Positions 34,832 to 43,807 of a stretch of 49,190 nucleotides of DNA are shown here, piece after piece. Each line of letters opens with the position of its first letter. Within the stretch, counting starts at the first letter, position 1. The notes below the pieces were generated by a model, which was given only the letters and a program-made list of their open reading frames with translations, ran no database searches and was not told the origin of the DNA. The stretch spans positions 1-49,190 of the forward strand of contig JAEEYO010000038.1 of the NCBI GenBank assembly GCA_016288205.1, read 5' to 3'. Origin of the DNA: Treponema sp. GTDB lineage: Bacteria > Spirochaetota > Spirochaetia > Treponematales > Treponemataceae. Position numbers and translations under genes: made by a program.

Positions 34832-36541
34832 CTATTTCTGTTCCTTGTAAATCTTGTTGGTCAGATCCACAATGCTGTCAAGATTCAAGTCCTTGCAAGA
34901 TTTCACATAGGCATCCCAGTCAGCGTTGATGTCCTTCTTTCCGGTGATGAAGTTAAGGGTCCATGTGTTGATGTTATCCGTGAGCGGACCTGCCCAAAGA
35001 TTGAGCTGCTCGCGCTGGTCCTCAGTCGGCTTTGCTTTCGGATCAACTGTTGCAATTGTCTTGTACTTGGCATAGCGGGCATAGAGATCCTGAACCTGAG
35101 GTGTAAAGTTGTCTGTTGACTCCTCGGTTGAGTGTCCGTAGTAATAGTTACCACCGGCATATCCCCACTTAAGGCGAATGTCCGTATCTTCCTCGCCGCC
35201 AGCAATTCCAAGACCGCCGCACTTGAATCCGGGAAGAAGCTGCTTGACTTTCTTTCCCTCGACTTCACCCCACTGCCATGTCTCGCCCTCGGGTCCCCAT
35301 TTGACGAGAGAGTATGCTTCCTTTGAGTAGAAGAGCCAGTCCACGAAACGCATCATCTTGATGAATCCGTCCTCACCGAGCTCCTTGCGTGCATTCTCTG
35401 AAATCATGACACCGCACTCAAGACGTGATGTCTCTGCAAGATCCTTTGTTGTTCCGCTGGGGTATGCAGTGACATAGCACTTGGGTCCGTCGCCAAGAAT
35501 CTTCTGAACGCCGATGATGTCGTTTGAAAGCTGTGAGCGGTTCGTTGACATAATCACGGTGTTTCCGTTGTAGAACTTGTTGTGCGCAACCTCATCGCTC
35601 TGTGTGAAAGTCTCAGGATCAAGGAGCTTGTCCTTTACGAAGCTGTTTGCCACAGTGATGAATTTCTTGAAGTCATCGCTTACGGAAGATGAGTAGAACT
35701 CACCCTTGTTCTTGTCGAACTTAATTCCGCCGTTTGAGCCTTCGATCGCCCATCCGGAAAGAACCTTGTATGAGGAGCCCATCAGTTTGAGAAGGTTTCC
35801 TCCCATTCCCTTTCCAGACTCACCGCACCAGAGGTCAGACCAGATGTAGTCATTCTCAGTGCACATGCCCTGGGAAACCATGTACTTCTTCACTTCCACA
35901 AGAACGTCGTGGAGTTTTTCCCAAGTCCAGTCCTTCTCGAGCTCGCGGATATCAAATCCTGCCGCAGTGAAAATATCGTCGCGCACCAAGATTGTGTAGT
36001 CCTGCAAAGCAGCCTGATGCATACCGGGCAAGCGGTAGAACTTTCCGTCACTCTGTTTGATTGTGTCCAGATCGGGCTGCATATTGTACTTTTCCACGAA
36101 TGCAGTGAAGTTGGGCATGTACTGTGTGTAATCTGAAACGGCTACGATACCGCCTCCCGCGACATACTGATCCTCGCTGTAGATTTTCGGAATGATGTAG
36201 GTTGCCGCACCTGAGTTGATCGCAAGGTTCACTTTCTGACCATAGTCACCGCTGTCATAAGAAGTGATGTCCAGATGAACATTGGTCGCATCCTCAATCT
36301 TCTTGAACAGACCCTCGGTTTTCCATGTGTCCACCATCGGGTACCATGACGCGTCACTGAATGAGATTGAGTAAGTCACGGGTGAGTCGGAATGGAAAGT
36401 CTTTTCCGCACCGAACTGATAGTCAACTGCCGCACCGGCATTCTCACCGCTCGGCTTCTTGTTGTTGTTTCCACTGCCACCGCATCCTGCAAGCAAAACT
36501 GCACCGGCAAGAAGCATTGGAATTCCTAAACTTCTTTTCAT
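34832..36541 (-). CDS. extracellular solute-binding lipoprotein (aldouronate/oligouronide type)
   Basis: Protein of 569 residues. Lipoprotein signal MKRSLGIPMLLAGAVLLAGCGG (lipid Cys ~20), then a low-complexity linker and a long family-1 binding-protein domain (YDSGDYGQKVNLAINSGAAT, VVAVSDYTQYMPNFT, ENDYIWSDLWC). At over 500 residues it resembles the LplA/YtcQ group that works with LplB/LplC permeases on oligosaccharides of uronic acids. It captures sugar for the two permeases upstream. The ATPase is not encoded here and is probably a shared MsmK-like protein. Confidence 0.9.
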   Translation of the reverse strand: MKRSLGIPMLLAGAVLLAGCGGSGNNNKKPSGENAGAAVDYQFGAEKTFHSDSPVTYSISFSDASWYPMVDTWKTEGLFKKIEDATNVHLDITSYDSGDYGQKVNLAINSGAATYIIPKIYSEDQYVAGGGIVAVSDYTQYMPNFTAFVEKYNMQPDLDTIKQSDGKFYRLPGMHQAALQDYTILVRDDIFTAAGFDIRELEKDWTWEKLHDVLVEVKKYMVSQGMCTENDYIWSDLWCGESGKGMGGNLLKLMGSSYKVLSGWAIEGSNGGIKFDKNKGEFYSSSVSDDFKKFITVANSFVKDKLLDPETFTQSDEVAHNKFYNGNTVIMSTNRSQLSNDIIGVQKILGDGPKCYVTAYPSGTTKDLAETSRLECGVMISENARKELGEDGFIKMMRFVDWLFYSKEAYSLVKWGPEGETWQWGEVEGKKVKQLLPGFKCGGLGIAGGEEDTDIRLKWGYAGGNYYYGHSTEESTDNFTPQVQDLYARYAKYKTIATVDPKAKPTEDQREQLNLWAGPLTDNINTWTLNFITGKKDINADWDAYVKSCKDLNLDSIVDLTNKIYKEQK

Positions 36542-36637
36542 AAAACAACCTCCTGGTTTTATTTATGTCTCAAAAAATATTTTCTCAAGCTGACAGATTT
36601 CAACTTGTAAAAAACTGACTATATTTAAACTGGTTCA

Positions 36638-37537
36638 CTACTCTTTTACGCCGCCGAGCATCATGCCCTGCACGTAGTATTTCTGAATCGTCGGGTAGAT
36701 GCAGATAATCGGGAGCGTCATAAGCACCATGGAACATGACTTGATGTTCGCCGCAATCTGCATTTTTTCCGCGTTGACCTCACCCGGATCCGCGCTGGTA
36801 GAGGCTCCGTTGATGATTGTGCGAAGATAGTACGCAACAGGCCACATGTCCTTTTTGTCCAAATAGAGGAAGGCGTTGTACCAGTTGTTCCAGTAGTTGA
36901 CCGCGTTAAAGAGAATCATCGTGGCAAGAATCGGCATGGAGAGCGGGAGCACCACGTGAATCAGATTTCCCACAGGCGTAAGTCCGTCAATCTCACCGGC
37001 CTCCTCCAAATCCTTGGGGACGTTCTTGAAGAAGGATTTCATCAAGATGATGTAGTATGTGCTCAGAAGCGACGGGATGATGAATCCTGAGATTTTGTTG
37101 ATGAGTCCGAGCCTCTGCATGAGGATGTAGTTCGGAATCAGTCCTCCGCCGAAGTACATGGTGAAAATAATCATCTTCATAAGGAATTTGTTTCCGACAA
37201 GCTTTTCCTTTGAAAGCGGATAAGCGAGAAGACAGCTGAAGAGCATGGACGCGAAGGTTCCGATGAGCGTGTAGATGAGCGTGTTCTTGTAGCTGTGAAG
37301 GAACTCACCCTTTTTGAGCACCGAAATGTATGTCGCCATATTGAAGTTCACGGGGAAAATAGTCACCTTTCCCTGCATGATTGCTTCCTCAGACGAGAAA
37401 GACTGCGCCACGAGGTAGAGGAATGGATAGAGTGTCACCGCACAGACGAAAACCATGATGAGGGTGTTGAAAACCCTGAATGTTTTATATGCAACTGAAT
37501 CGCGGACACGCAAGGCCGCAAGACTTTGATGTTTCAT
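36638..37537 (-). CDS. carbohydrate ABC permease (LplC/YtcP type)
   Basis: Protein of 299 residues, six membrane helices, CUT1 family. The ATPase-contact EAA loop reads DLEEAGEIDGLTPVGNLIHV-VLP. Residues ~75-95 hold the first conserved periplasmic/helix block (YKNTLIYTLIGTFASMLFSC). It ends QGMMLGGVKE, typical of LplC. It lies 19 nt after the LplB-type gene and 96 nt before the binding-protein gene, so all are one operon. Confidence 0.93.
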   Translation of the reverse strand: MKHQSLAALRVRDSVAYKTFRVFNTLIMVFVCAVTLYPFLYLVAQSFSSEEAIMQGKVTIFPVNFNMATYISVLKKGEFLHSYKNTLIYTLIGTFASMLFSCLLAYPLSKEKLVGNKFLMKMIIFTMYFGGGLIPNYILMQRLGLINKISGFIIPSLLSTYYIILMKSFFKNVPKDLEEAGEIDGLTPVGNLIHVVLPLSMPILATMILFNAVNYWNNWYNAFLYLDKKDMWPVAYYLRTIINGASTSADPGEVNAEKMQIAANIKSCSMVLMTLPIICIYPTIQKYYVQGMMLGGVKE

Positions 37538-37556
37538 AGTTGTTTTCTCCTCCTTC

Positions 37557-38474
37557 TCACCACAATCCCGCGCCGGTAATCTTCTTGGAAAGTTTGTTCG
37601 CGGTCGTAAGCAGAATCAAATTCAAGATTCCCTCAAAAAGTCCGACGGCAGTGGCATAGCTGTAGTTGCCGGAACCAAGTCCCAGCCTGAACACGAAGGT
37701 CGAGATTATGTCGGCGGTCTCGTATGTCATCGGGTTATATAGAAGGAAAACTTTCTCAAAGGCAGCTCCGGAACCGATGAGGCTACCGATGTCAAGAATA
37801 AGAAGCGTCGTGATGGTCGGCATGATGCAGGGAATGGTAACGTGTACAACCCGTTGCAAATGATTCGCGCCGTCAACCTGTGCAGCCTCGTAAAGCGACG
37901 GGTCAATTCCTGAAATCGCCGCAAGATAAAGAATCGTTCCCCAGCCGAGACTCTGCCAGATTCCGGAGATTACGAAAATCGGGACGAACCACTCAGGACT
38001 TGAGATAAAGGACACAGGCTCCTTGCCAAAGATCTTAAGCAATGCGTTGAGAGGTCCCGTGGTTGAGACGAGCTCACGGATCATTCCGGTTACGATAATC
38101 ATTGAGATGAAGTGCGGCAGATAGGATACAGTCTGCACGAATTTTTTTGCGGACCGGCTTCTTATCTCATTCAGGAGCAAGGCAAACAGGAGCGTCAGAG
38201 GGAAGCGGAACACAAGATAAGCGACGTTAAGCACCAGAGTATTCTTGAAAGCCCTCCAGAACGTTTTGTCACCTATGAACTGCCTGAAATATTTCAGACC
38301 GCTCCACTCGTCTCCAAAAATACTGTGGCCTGCACGGTAGCGGCGGAATGCGATTATGTTTCCCAACATTGGGACATACCGAATCACAAGGTAATAGATA
38401 ATTGGAACCAGCATCATGGCATAATACTGCCAGTTCTTTTTCATGTACTTCGTGAACGCCTGTTTACTAACCAT
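37557..38474 (-). CDS. carbohydrate ABC permease (LplB/YteP type)
   Basis: Protein of 305 residues, CUT1 permease with about six helices. The EAA loop is LYEAAQVDGANHLQRVVHVT-IP, with FKNTLVLNVAYLVFRFPLTL earlier and KKITGAGLW at the C-terminus as in LplB. First gene of the permease-permease-binding protein-uxuA operon, divergent from the GntR regulator. Substrate is inferred as aldouronates or oligogalacturonides from uxuA, uxuB and the regulator. Confidence 0.93.
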   Translation of the reverse strand: MVSKQAFTKYMKKNWQYYAMMLVPIIYYLVIRYVPMLGNIIAFRRYRAGHSIFGDEWSGLKYFRQFIGDKTFWRAFKNTLVLNVAYLVFRFPLTLLFALLLNEIRSRSAKKFVQTVSYLPHFISMIIVTGMIRELVSTTGPLNALLKIFGKEPVSFISSPEWFVPIFVISGIWQSLGWGTILYLAAISGIDPSLYEAAQVDGANHLQRVVHVTIPCIMPTITTLLILDIGSLIGSGAAFEKVFLLYNPMTYETADIISTFVFRLGLGSGNYSYATAVGLFEGILNLILLTTANKLSKKITGAGLW

Positions 38475-38533
38475 AAGAACTTGAACTCCGCTTTTTTAAT
38501 GAAATAAAGTTTTTTGAAACGTACAATACTTGT

Positions 38534-38543
38534 ATACTAGTAT
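38534..38543. promoter_or_regulatory. candidate hexuronate operator, transporter side
   Basis: Perfect palindrome ATACTAGTAT, followed by a second TCTAGTATT at 38552-38560. Shares TACTAGTAT with the uxuB promoter. Confidence 0.55.
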
Positions 38544-38667
38544 CCTACATTTCTAGTATTATTCTCACATTAAAAACCATAATTGTCAAGGAAAAATTTG
38601 GAATTTCGCGAAAAAAAATGAAGAAAAACGCAAAAAGCGATTAAAAAAGCCCAGACTAACACACTAG

Positions 38668-38696
38668 TTGACAAGCAGAGAAATTGCGGATATTCT
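38668..38696 (+). promoter_or_regulatory. gntR promoter placing transcription start at the ATG (leaderless)
   Basis: TTGACA (38668-38673), exactly 17 bp, TATTCT (38691-38696), then 6 nt to the ATG. No Shine-Dalgarno sequence is present. ACTAGT (38664-38669) overlaps the -35 and could serve autoregulation. Confidence 0.6.
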
Positions 38697-38702
38697 GATT
38701 AC

Positions 38703-39386
38703 ATGAAGATACCAGAACAGAATTACAGGGAAGCGAATCACGATTACGCGTTCAGAGTCATCAAGCTGAACATTGAGAGCCTTGATTTGAAACCAGGAAG
38801 CATGATAAGCGAGCAGGAGATTGCGTCGAAACTCTCCATCTCACGCACACCGGTGCACGAGGCACTGCAGGAGCTTGCAAAGACAAAGATAGTCGAGATT
38901 CTTCCCCAGCGGGGCAGTCTTGTGGGGCTCATAGACATGAAGCTTGTGGACGAAGCCTGCTTTATCCGTGCGACCATTGAATCCGCCGTTACGGAGCTGG
39001 TATGCGAAAAAGCAAGTCAAAACGACATTGACGCGCTGGAGGAAAATATCGTCCTGCAGGAATTTTACTCACAAAAACAGAACTTCGACAAATTCATGGA
39101 ATTCGACAACGCCTTTCACCGCGCCATGTACCAGATTACGGACAGGATGCTCTGCTACTACACCGTGCAGCTGATGAACATCCACCACAACAGATTCCGC
39201 ACCCTGAGCCTGCAAAGCTCCAACGCAAGCAGAATCATAAAGGAACACCGCGCGATCCTTGAGGCCATAAGGAAAAAGGACGTGCAAAAGACAAGGGAGG
39301 AATTCCTGCACCACATAAACAGAACTCACACGGACGTGACGGAGGTCAGGCAAAAATACCCGGAGTATTTCAAGGCAGAAACGTAA
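38703..39386 (+). CDS. GntR-family regulator, FadR/FCD subfamily (UxuR/KdgR-like)
   Basis: Protein of 227 residues. The N-terminal winged helix reads MISEQEIASKLSISRTPVHE-ALQELAKTKIVEILPQRG. An all-helical FCD ligand domain follows (VDEACFIRATIESAVTELVC, DNAFHRAMYQI with Asp and His metal ligands, EHRAILEAIRKKD). FCD regulators with this neighbourhood sense uronates or their breakdown products. It lies divergent from the transporter-uxuA operon and probably represses it and uxuB. Confidence 0.92.
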   Translation: MKIPEQNYREANHDYAFRVIKLNIESLDLKPGSMISEQEIASKLSISRTPVHEALQELAKTKIVEILPQRGSLVGLIDMKLVDEACFIRATIESAVTELVCEKASQNDIDALEENIVLQEFYSQKQNFDKFMEFDNAFHRAMYQITDRMLCYYTVQLMNIHHNRFRTLSLQSSNASRIIKEHRAILEAIRKKDVQKTREEFLHHINRTHTDVTEVRQKYPEYFKAET

Positions 39387-39431
39387 CGGCTCATATCCCG
39401 CCGTCGCAAATTCTCTTGATTTCAGGAAGGC

Positions 39432-40418
39432 TCACTGCATCTCGGGATCGAGAAAATAGTATGCGTAATAAACAATATTCCCGGACGCGTCGTACTCATA
39501 CTCGCAGCGCTTGATTTTCTCATATCCATCTTCATTCCGGCACGGATTCCAGTTCTTGGCATTAAAAGACGGAGGCATTCGCTTTGAGAATTCCCTTGAG
39601 CGGATTAAATTTCCATGCGAGTCGTATTCCCACCAGGTCTCATTTCCATTAGGATCTTTTTCGTAGGTTTTGTGTCCGGCAGAATCATATTCAAAAAGAT
39701 ACTCCTCACCTTTCGATGATTTTTCACTGATTTTATTTCCGTTGGCATCGTACGCAAACCACTTTTCTTTTCCATCAATGTCTTTTTCGTGGATTTTCCG
39801 CCCCTTGGAGTCGTACTCAAACCATCTTTCAGTTCCGTTCGCAGTTTTTAGATAGATTTTATTTCCACTGGAATCATATTTATACCAGCATTCAACTCCG
39901 CTAAAACTATTCTCGTGGATTATATTTCCGGCGGAATCATATTCACAGAAGACTTCACCACAAAGTCTGCTCGGAGCACTTTTACGAAGCAGCTTTCCCT
40001 TTGAATCGTAAGTGTAGCGCCATTCAAAACCGTATGAATCAAGCTCATAAGTCAGTCTGCCGGCAGAATCATAAGTACGCTTTTCCACATTTCCGTGAGT
40101 GTCCTCCAAGTAAATCATGTTTCCACTGGAATCATACTTGTAAGTGATCTCATCCAGATTGCCGCATGTGCACCTGTATTTGTGCCAGACCAAATTTCCG
40201 TTAGAGTCGTACCTGTTCCACTCCTCTGCTCCCGACGTTCGCCAAAAATGAATTATCCGCCCATCCGAATCATATTCCCGCCATTCTTCTCCGCCAAGAA
40301 GCATAACGGAACCGTCATCGAATTTCTTGTAGACTTTTTTCCCGGCAGAAAAAGCAGGGAGCGGTGCAAGAGCCAGAATGAATATTGAAAGGACAAAAAT
40401 GAGCGGTATTTTTTTCAA
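39432..40418 (-). CDS. secreted YD/RHS-repeat protein coupled to ftsH
   Basis: Protein of 328 residues. A signal peptide ([20 protein letters not shown], cleaved near FSAG) is followed by about eleven repeats of ~21 residues of the form YDSxGNxIxxxxxxGxExW, i.e. YD/RHS-type repeats, and an unrelated tail with [15 protein letters not shown]. No toxin domain or core cage is present. The start codon is TTG with GGAGG 4 nt upstream, and TTGA overlaps the ftsH TGA stop by 3 nt. Probably a periplasmic or surface beta-structured protein of unknown role. Confidence 0.82.
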   Translation of the reverse strand: MKKIPLIFVLSIFILALAPLPAFSAGKKVYKKFDDGSVMLLGGEEWREYDSDGRIIHFWRTSGAEEWNRYDSNGNLVWHKYRCTCGNLDEITYKYDSSGNMIYLEDTHGNVEKRTYDSAGRLTYELDSYGFEWRYTYDSKGKLLRKSAPSRLCGEVFCEYDSAGNIIHENSFSGVECWYKYDSSGNKIYLKTANGTERWFEYDSKGRKIHEKDIDGKEKWFAYDANGNKISEKSSKGEEYLFEYDSAGHKTYEKDPNGNETWWEYDSHGNLIRSREFSKRMPPSFNAKNWNPCRNEDGYEKIKRCEYEYDASGNIVYYAYYFLDPEMQ

Positions 40419-42475
40419 GCTTCCTCCGATGAATCGTTTCCCGCTGCGGATGCGTTGATGTAATGATCCTCATCAGCCTTTTTTCCGGCAACGGCAGCAA
40501 GTTCAGTGCAATGGCTCTCCGCCTTGATGATTTCCTCGAACTCCTTGCCGTCAACGGTCTCCTTCTCAAGAAGCAGCTTTGAGACTACATCCAGCAAATC
40601 CTTGTGACTTCCCAAAAGCTCAAGGACGTGGTTGTATCTCTCGTCCATAATGCGGGCAATCTCTTCGTCAATGTAACGCTGTGTATCCTCCGAGAACTCA
40701 CGCACAAGCTCAGGCTCCTGGGGTCCACCGTATCCGCGGCCACTCTTTCCAAGTGTCACGTTCTTGAACCTTCCGCTCATTCCGTAGTCGGTAATCATGC
40801 TCTTGAGGATTGCAGTCGCACGTGAAATGTCGTTTGACGCACCGGTACTTATCTCACCGAACACAAGCTCCTCCGCGGCCCGACCTCCAAGAAGAACGTC
40901 CACCTCGCCGACCAGCTCAGAACGGCTCTTCATGAAGGACTCGTCCTCGCTTCTGTGCAGGGTATATCCCAAGGCACCCATTCCGCGCGGGATAATCGTA
41001 ATCTTGTGAACCGGATCGCTTCCGGTGGTAAAGGCTGCGACCAAGGCATGACCTGTCTCGTGATAAGCGACTATATGACGCTCCTTTTCCTTCACGACAC
41101 GGCTCTTTTTCTGCAGACCGATAAGGGTCTTCTCGATGGCTTCGTCAAAATCAGACATGAGAACAAGCTTACGTCCGTTTCTTACAGCAAGCAGGGCGGC
41201 CTCATTCACGATGTTGGCCAAATCAGCTCCGGCAAGACCGCTCGTGGCAAGGGCAAGTCCGTTGAAATCCACTTCGGAGTCAAGCTTTACGTTCTTCGCA
41301 TGAATTCTGAGGATGGCTTCCCTTCCCTTCACATCGGGTTTGTCCACAACTACCTGACGGTCAAATCTTCCAGGACGCAAAAGAGCCGGATCCAGAATGT
41401 CGGGGCGGTTGGTGGCGGCAAGGATTATGAGTCCCTTCTCGTTGTCAAATCCGTCCATCTCGACAAGCAGCTGGTTCAGGGTCTGCTCCCTTTCGTCATT
41501 ACCGCCAAGATTGTTTACGCGGCTCTTACCGATGGCATCCAGCTCGTCAATGAAAATGATGCACGGGGCCTTCTCACGCGCGGTACGGAACAAATCACGC
41601 ACACGGCTAGCTCCCACACCGACGAACATCTCAACGAAATCCGAACCGGAAATCCTGAAGAAAGGAACACCGGCCTCACCAGCGACTGCACGAGCCAAAA
41701 GTGTCTTACCTGTACCGGGCGGTCCCACGAGCAGGACTCCCTTGGGAATCTTACCACCGATCTCAGTATATTTTTTAGGCTGCTTCAGGAAATCAACAAC
41801 CTCGACAAGCTCTTCCTTTGCCTCATCAACTCCCGCGACATCAGCAAAACGGGTCTTCACCTTGCCCTCGTCCACGGCCTTTGACTTTCCGCCTCCAATT
41901 CCGAACACAGAGCCCATGCCTCCGAGTCCTCCGCTCATCTTGCGGAAAAGGAAAATGTAGACCGCAATCAATATGATGAAGGGGATGCAGTTAATCAAAA
42001 TCTGGAGGAGCACGCTGTTCTGCCTAGTCTCACGTCGGTACTTCACCCCGCTGGAATTCAGCAGGTCCAGGAATTCATCGGATATGATTCCCACGGTCTT
42101 GTATTCCACACGCTCGGTTTTGGGGGCTCTCATCAGAAGGTAGTCCAAACCGGAATATGTCTTTGCCGGGCTTCCGTCGTCCTTGTAGCCGATGAAATAG
42201 GAATCTCCCAGAATCACGGTGTCTATCTCATGCTTGGTGATTTTCTCCCGGAATTCGGAAAAGTCCACCGTGTCAGCATCGCTCTCAGACCGCATGAACA
42301 TATTCGCAACAAGGATTGCCGCAATCAGGAGGAATATAATAGTAAACAATGGAAATTTCCCGCCGTTCTTCGGAGCCTTTTTCTTCTCGTCCTTGTCATC
42401 AGGATCCACTGAAAGCTTAAAAAAATTGTAGGGGTCGTTCGGATCCCTGTTCTTCTTGTCGTCGTCTTGACTCAT
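40415..42475 (-). CDS. ftsH: ATP-dependent zinc metalloprotease FtsH
   Basis: Protein of 686 residues (687 from the ATG 3 nt earlier; GGAGG spacing favours the second ATG). Membrane helices lie at ~43-62 and ~156-178 with an external domain between. The AAA module has GPPGTGKT (~252-259), [12 protein letters not shown] (~306-317) and the second region of homology in [17 protein letters not shown]. The zinc site is HETGH (~473-477). It degrades misfolded and regulated membrane proteins. The gene after it is coupled by overlapping codons. Confidence 0.98.
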   Translation of the reverse strand: MSQDDDKKNRDPNDPYNFFKLSVDPDDKDEKKKAPKNGGKFPLFTIIFLLIAAILVANMFMRSESDADTVDFSEFREKITKHEIDTVILGDSYFIGYKDDGSPAKTYSGLDYLLMRAPKTERVEYKTVGIISDEFLDLLNSSGVKYRRETRQNSVLLQILINCIPFIILIAVYIFLFRKMSGGLGGMGSVFGIGGGKSKAVDEGKVKTRFADVAGVDEAKEELVEVVDFLKQPKKYTEIGGKIPKGVLLVGPPGTGKTLLARAVAGEAGVPFFRISGSDFVEMFVGVGASRVRDLFRTAREKAPCIIFIDELDAIGKSRVNNLGGNDEREQTLNQLLVEMDGFDNEKGLIILAATNRPDILDPALLRPGRFDRQVVVDKPDVKGREAILRIHAKNVKLDSEVDFNGLALATSGLAGADLANIVNEAALLAVRNGRKLVLMSDFDEAIEKTLIGLQKKSRVVKEKERHIVAYHETGHALVAAFTTGSDPVHKITIIPRGMGALGYTLHRSEDESFMKSRSELVGEVDVLLGGRAAEELVFGEISTGASNDISRATAILKSMITDYGMSGRFKNVTLGKSGRGYGGPQEPELVREFSEDTQRYIDEEIARIMDERYNHVLELLGSHKDLLDVVSKLLLEKETVDGKEFEEIIKAESHCTELAAVAGKKADEDHYINASAAGNDSSEEA

Positions 42476-42588
42476 CATAACCTCCGCCCAAAACAGGCGT
42501 ACTTTTTATTTGTCAGTATCTATAATATAAGGAAAAATTCGCGTTTAGTCGATAGATTTTTTTAATTATTTGATTTTTTTCACAGAAG

Positions 42589-42628
42589 TACGGCTGCCCC
42601 GCAAGAAATGTGAGTGGAAACAGCCGTA
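42589..42628. other. hairpin after flgN
   Basis: Eight-pair stem TACGGCTG/CAGCCGTA (42589-42596, 42621-42628). No T run follows on either strand, so it may be a weak or factor-assisted terminator. Confidence 0.4.
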
Positions 42629-42673
42629 ATTGAAGAATATTTAAGATTGAATTAATAAAATTTGACAAGCGGA

Positions 42674-43168
42674 TTAAGCCTCGACCTGAATAAGATTTCC
42701 TGCCTCTGGCTCTGCGTAAACCGACTGTCTTGCGCGGTACGGATTCTTTATGCTGACAATCTGCTCGCGGAGTTCGGTAAGGTTCGCACGGAGAAGCTGT
42801 CTGTTTCGCTCATTCTGTGCACGCACCTGTGTCTGCAAATGTGTCAGATCATCCTGGAGTTTTTCTATGGGAACAATGTCCGCCGGATTGTATGTGGATG
42901 CCCTCGCGCTCAAGTACAGTTTCTGCATGGGTCCGATCACCTTCTGCAGGGAGCCGATTCCCTCCACAATCTGATTTTCAAGCTCGCTGTGTGCCCTGAT
43001 TGACTCCGTGTCCTGCAAGGCTATCTTGTTTTCCTGCATCTCAAGCACCCTGAGATACTCGCGGAATTTTGTCCTCTGCTGCTCAAGCAATGCCCGGAAG
43101 CGTCTCAAAATAGCCATGCGTTCGTCCAGTTCTTCCTGAGAGATACTTGTACCTATGCTTTCTGCCAT
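42674..43168 (-). CDS. flgN: FlgN-like flagellar export chaperone
   Basis: Protein of 164 residues if started at 43168, where AGGTGG lies about 6 nt upstream. It is nearly all helical: EELDERMAILRRFRALLEQQ, YLRVLEMQENKIALQDTESI, VEGIGSLQKVIGPMQKLYLS. This helical hairpin fits FlgN, the chaperone for the hook-filament junction proteins. Its place directly after fliS supports this. Sequence conservation in the family is low. Confidence 0.7.
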   Translation of the reverse strand: MAESIGTSISQEELDERMAILRRFRALLEQQRTKFREYLRVLEMQENKIALQDTESIRAHSELENQIVEGIGSLQKVIGPMQKLYLSARASTYNPADIVPIEKLQDDLTHLQTQVRAQNERNRQLLRANLTELREQIVSIKNPYRARQSVYAEPEAGNLIQVEA

Positions 43169-43180
43169 CATTCCCACCTT

Positions 43181-43633
43181 TTACCCTGTAATACTGATTG
43201 TCGGACTGTCAACGGGCATCTTCACCGCATTGTTTGCCTGCGTGTTGGCGGCATTTTCCCAAGATTCCCTGAGCTGGTCAAGCAGATCATGGATGAACTT
43301 GAGTTTGTCGCGGTCATGCTTGATTCCCGCCGTCAAGAGCTCCTTGTTGAAATAGATGTAGAGGGCCATCAGGTTCTGGGCAATCTCACCGCCCTTGTCC
43401 ATGTCAAGGCTTACCTGCAGCTCCGTGATTATGTCCTGCACCCTCTGAATATGCTTTCCAAAACTTTCGATGTTGCAGGCCTCAATCCTGTTGTCGAAAT
43501 CAATCATGGAAATGGCTTCTTCCAGATGCAAAACCGCTCCCTGGTAGAGCATCACGACCAGTTTTCCCTGGCTTGCAGTTTTTACGCCAACTTCTCGGTA
43601 TGTGTTGTACCCGCCGTAGGAATTGTAGTTCAT
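43181..43633 (-). CDS. fliS: flagellar export chaperone FliS
   Basis: Protein of 150 residues; the start MNYNSYGGYNTYREVGVKTA is preceded by GGTGG, and the open frame upstream of it is not family-like. Signatures: QGKLVVMLYQGAVLHLEEAI, RVQDIITELQVSLDMDKGGE, ALYIYFNKELL. It binds newly made flagellin and prevents polymerisation before export. The leader after the sigma-28 promoter is ~125 nt. Confidence 0.95.
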   Translation of the reverse strand: MNYNSYGGYNTYREVGVKTASQGKLVVMLYQGAVLHLEEAISMIDFDNRIEACNIESFGKHIQRVQDIITELQVSLDMDKGGEIAQNLMALYIYFNKELLTAGIKHDRDKLKFIHDLLDQLRESWENAANTQANNAVKMPVDSPTISITG

Positions 43634-43765
43634 TTTACCACCCCGTTTCTTAAGATAAATGAAATCCAGCCGACCGATTTCGCTATCCCTGCTCCACGGC
43701 ACTTCTAAGGCTGATTCCATGCTGCCATCCGAAGAAATAAACCCCGGACAACACCCCTTGTTACA

Positions 43766-43792
43766 CTATCGGAATGAGAAAATGAGACTTTA
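43766..43792 (-). promoter_or_regulatory. sigma-28 (FliA) promoter of fliS-flgN
   Basis: Minus strand TAAAGTCT (43785-43792), 11 bp, TCCGATAG (43766-43773). This is close to the consensus TAAAGTTT-N11-GCCGATAA. Confidence 0.75.
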
Positions 43793-43807
43793 GTTATTTT
43801 TCAAGCT

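Noticed and set aside
39560..40330. Regular repeats considered as a CRISPR array
   Set aside because: The periodic ~63-bp units are coding YD repeats in one frame with variable spacing content; no identical direct repeats with unique spacers.
40955..41884. 309-codon open frame opposite ftsH
   Set aside because: Antisense to the most conserved AAA part of ftsH; no ribosome site or domain.
42589..42628. Hairpin after flgN as a standard intrinsic terminator
   Set aside because: The stem is good but no T run follows on either strand, so it is kept only as a hairpin.
43634..43720. N-terminal extension of FliS (29 residues)
   Set aside because: The family starts near MNYNSYGG, and a ribosome site precedes that ATG; the extension is probably untranslated leader.
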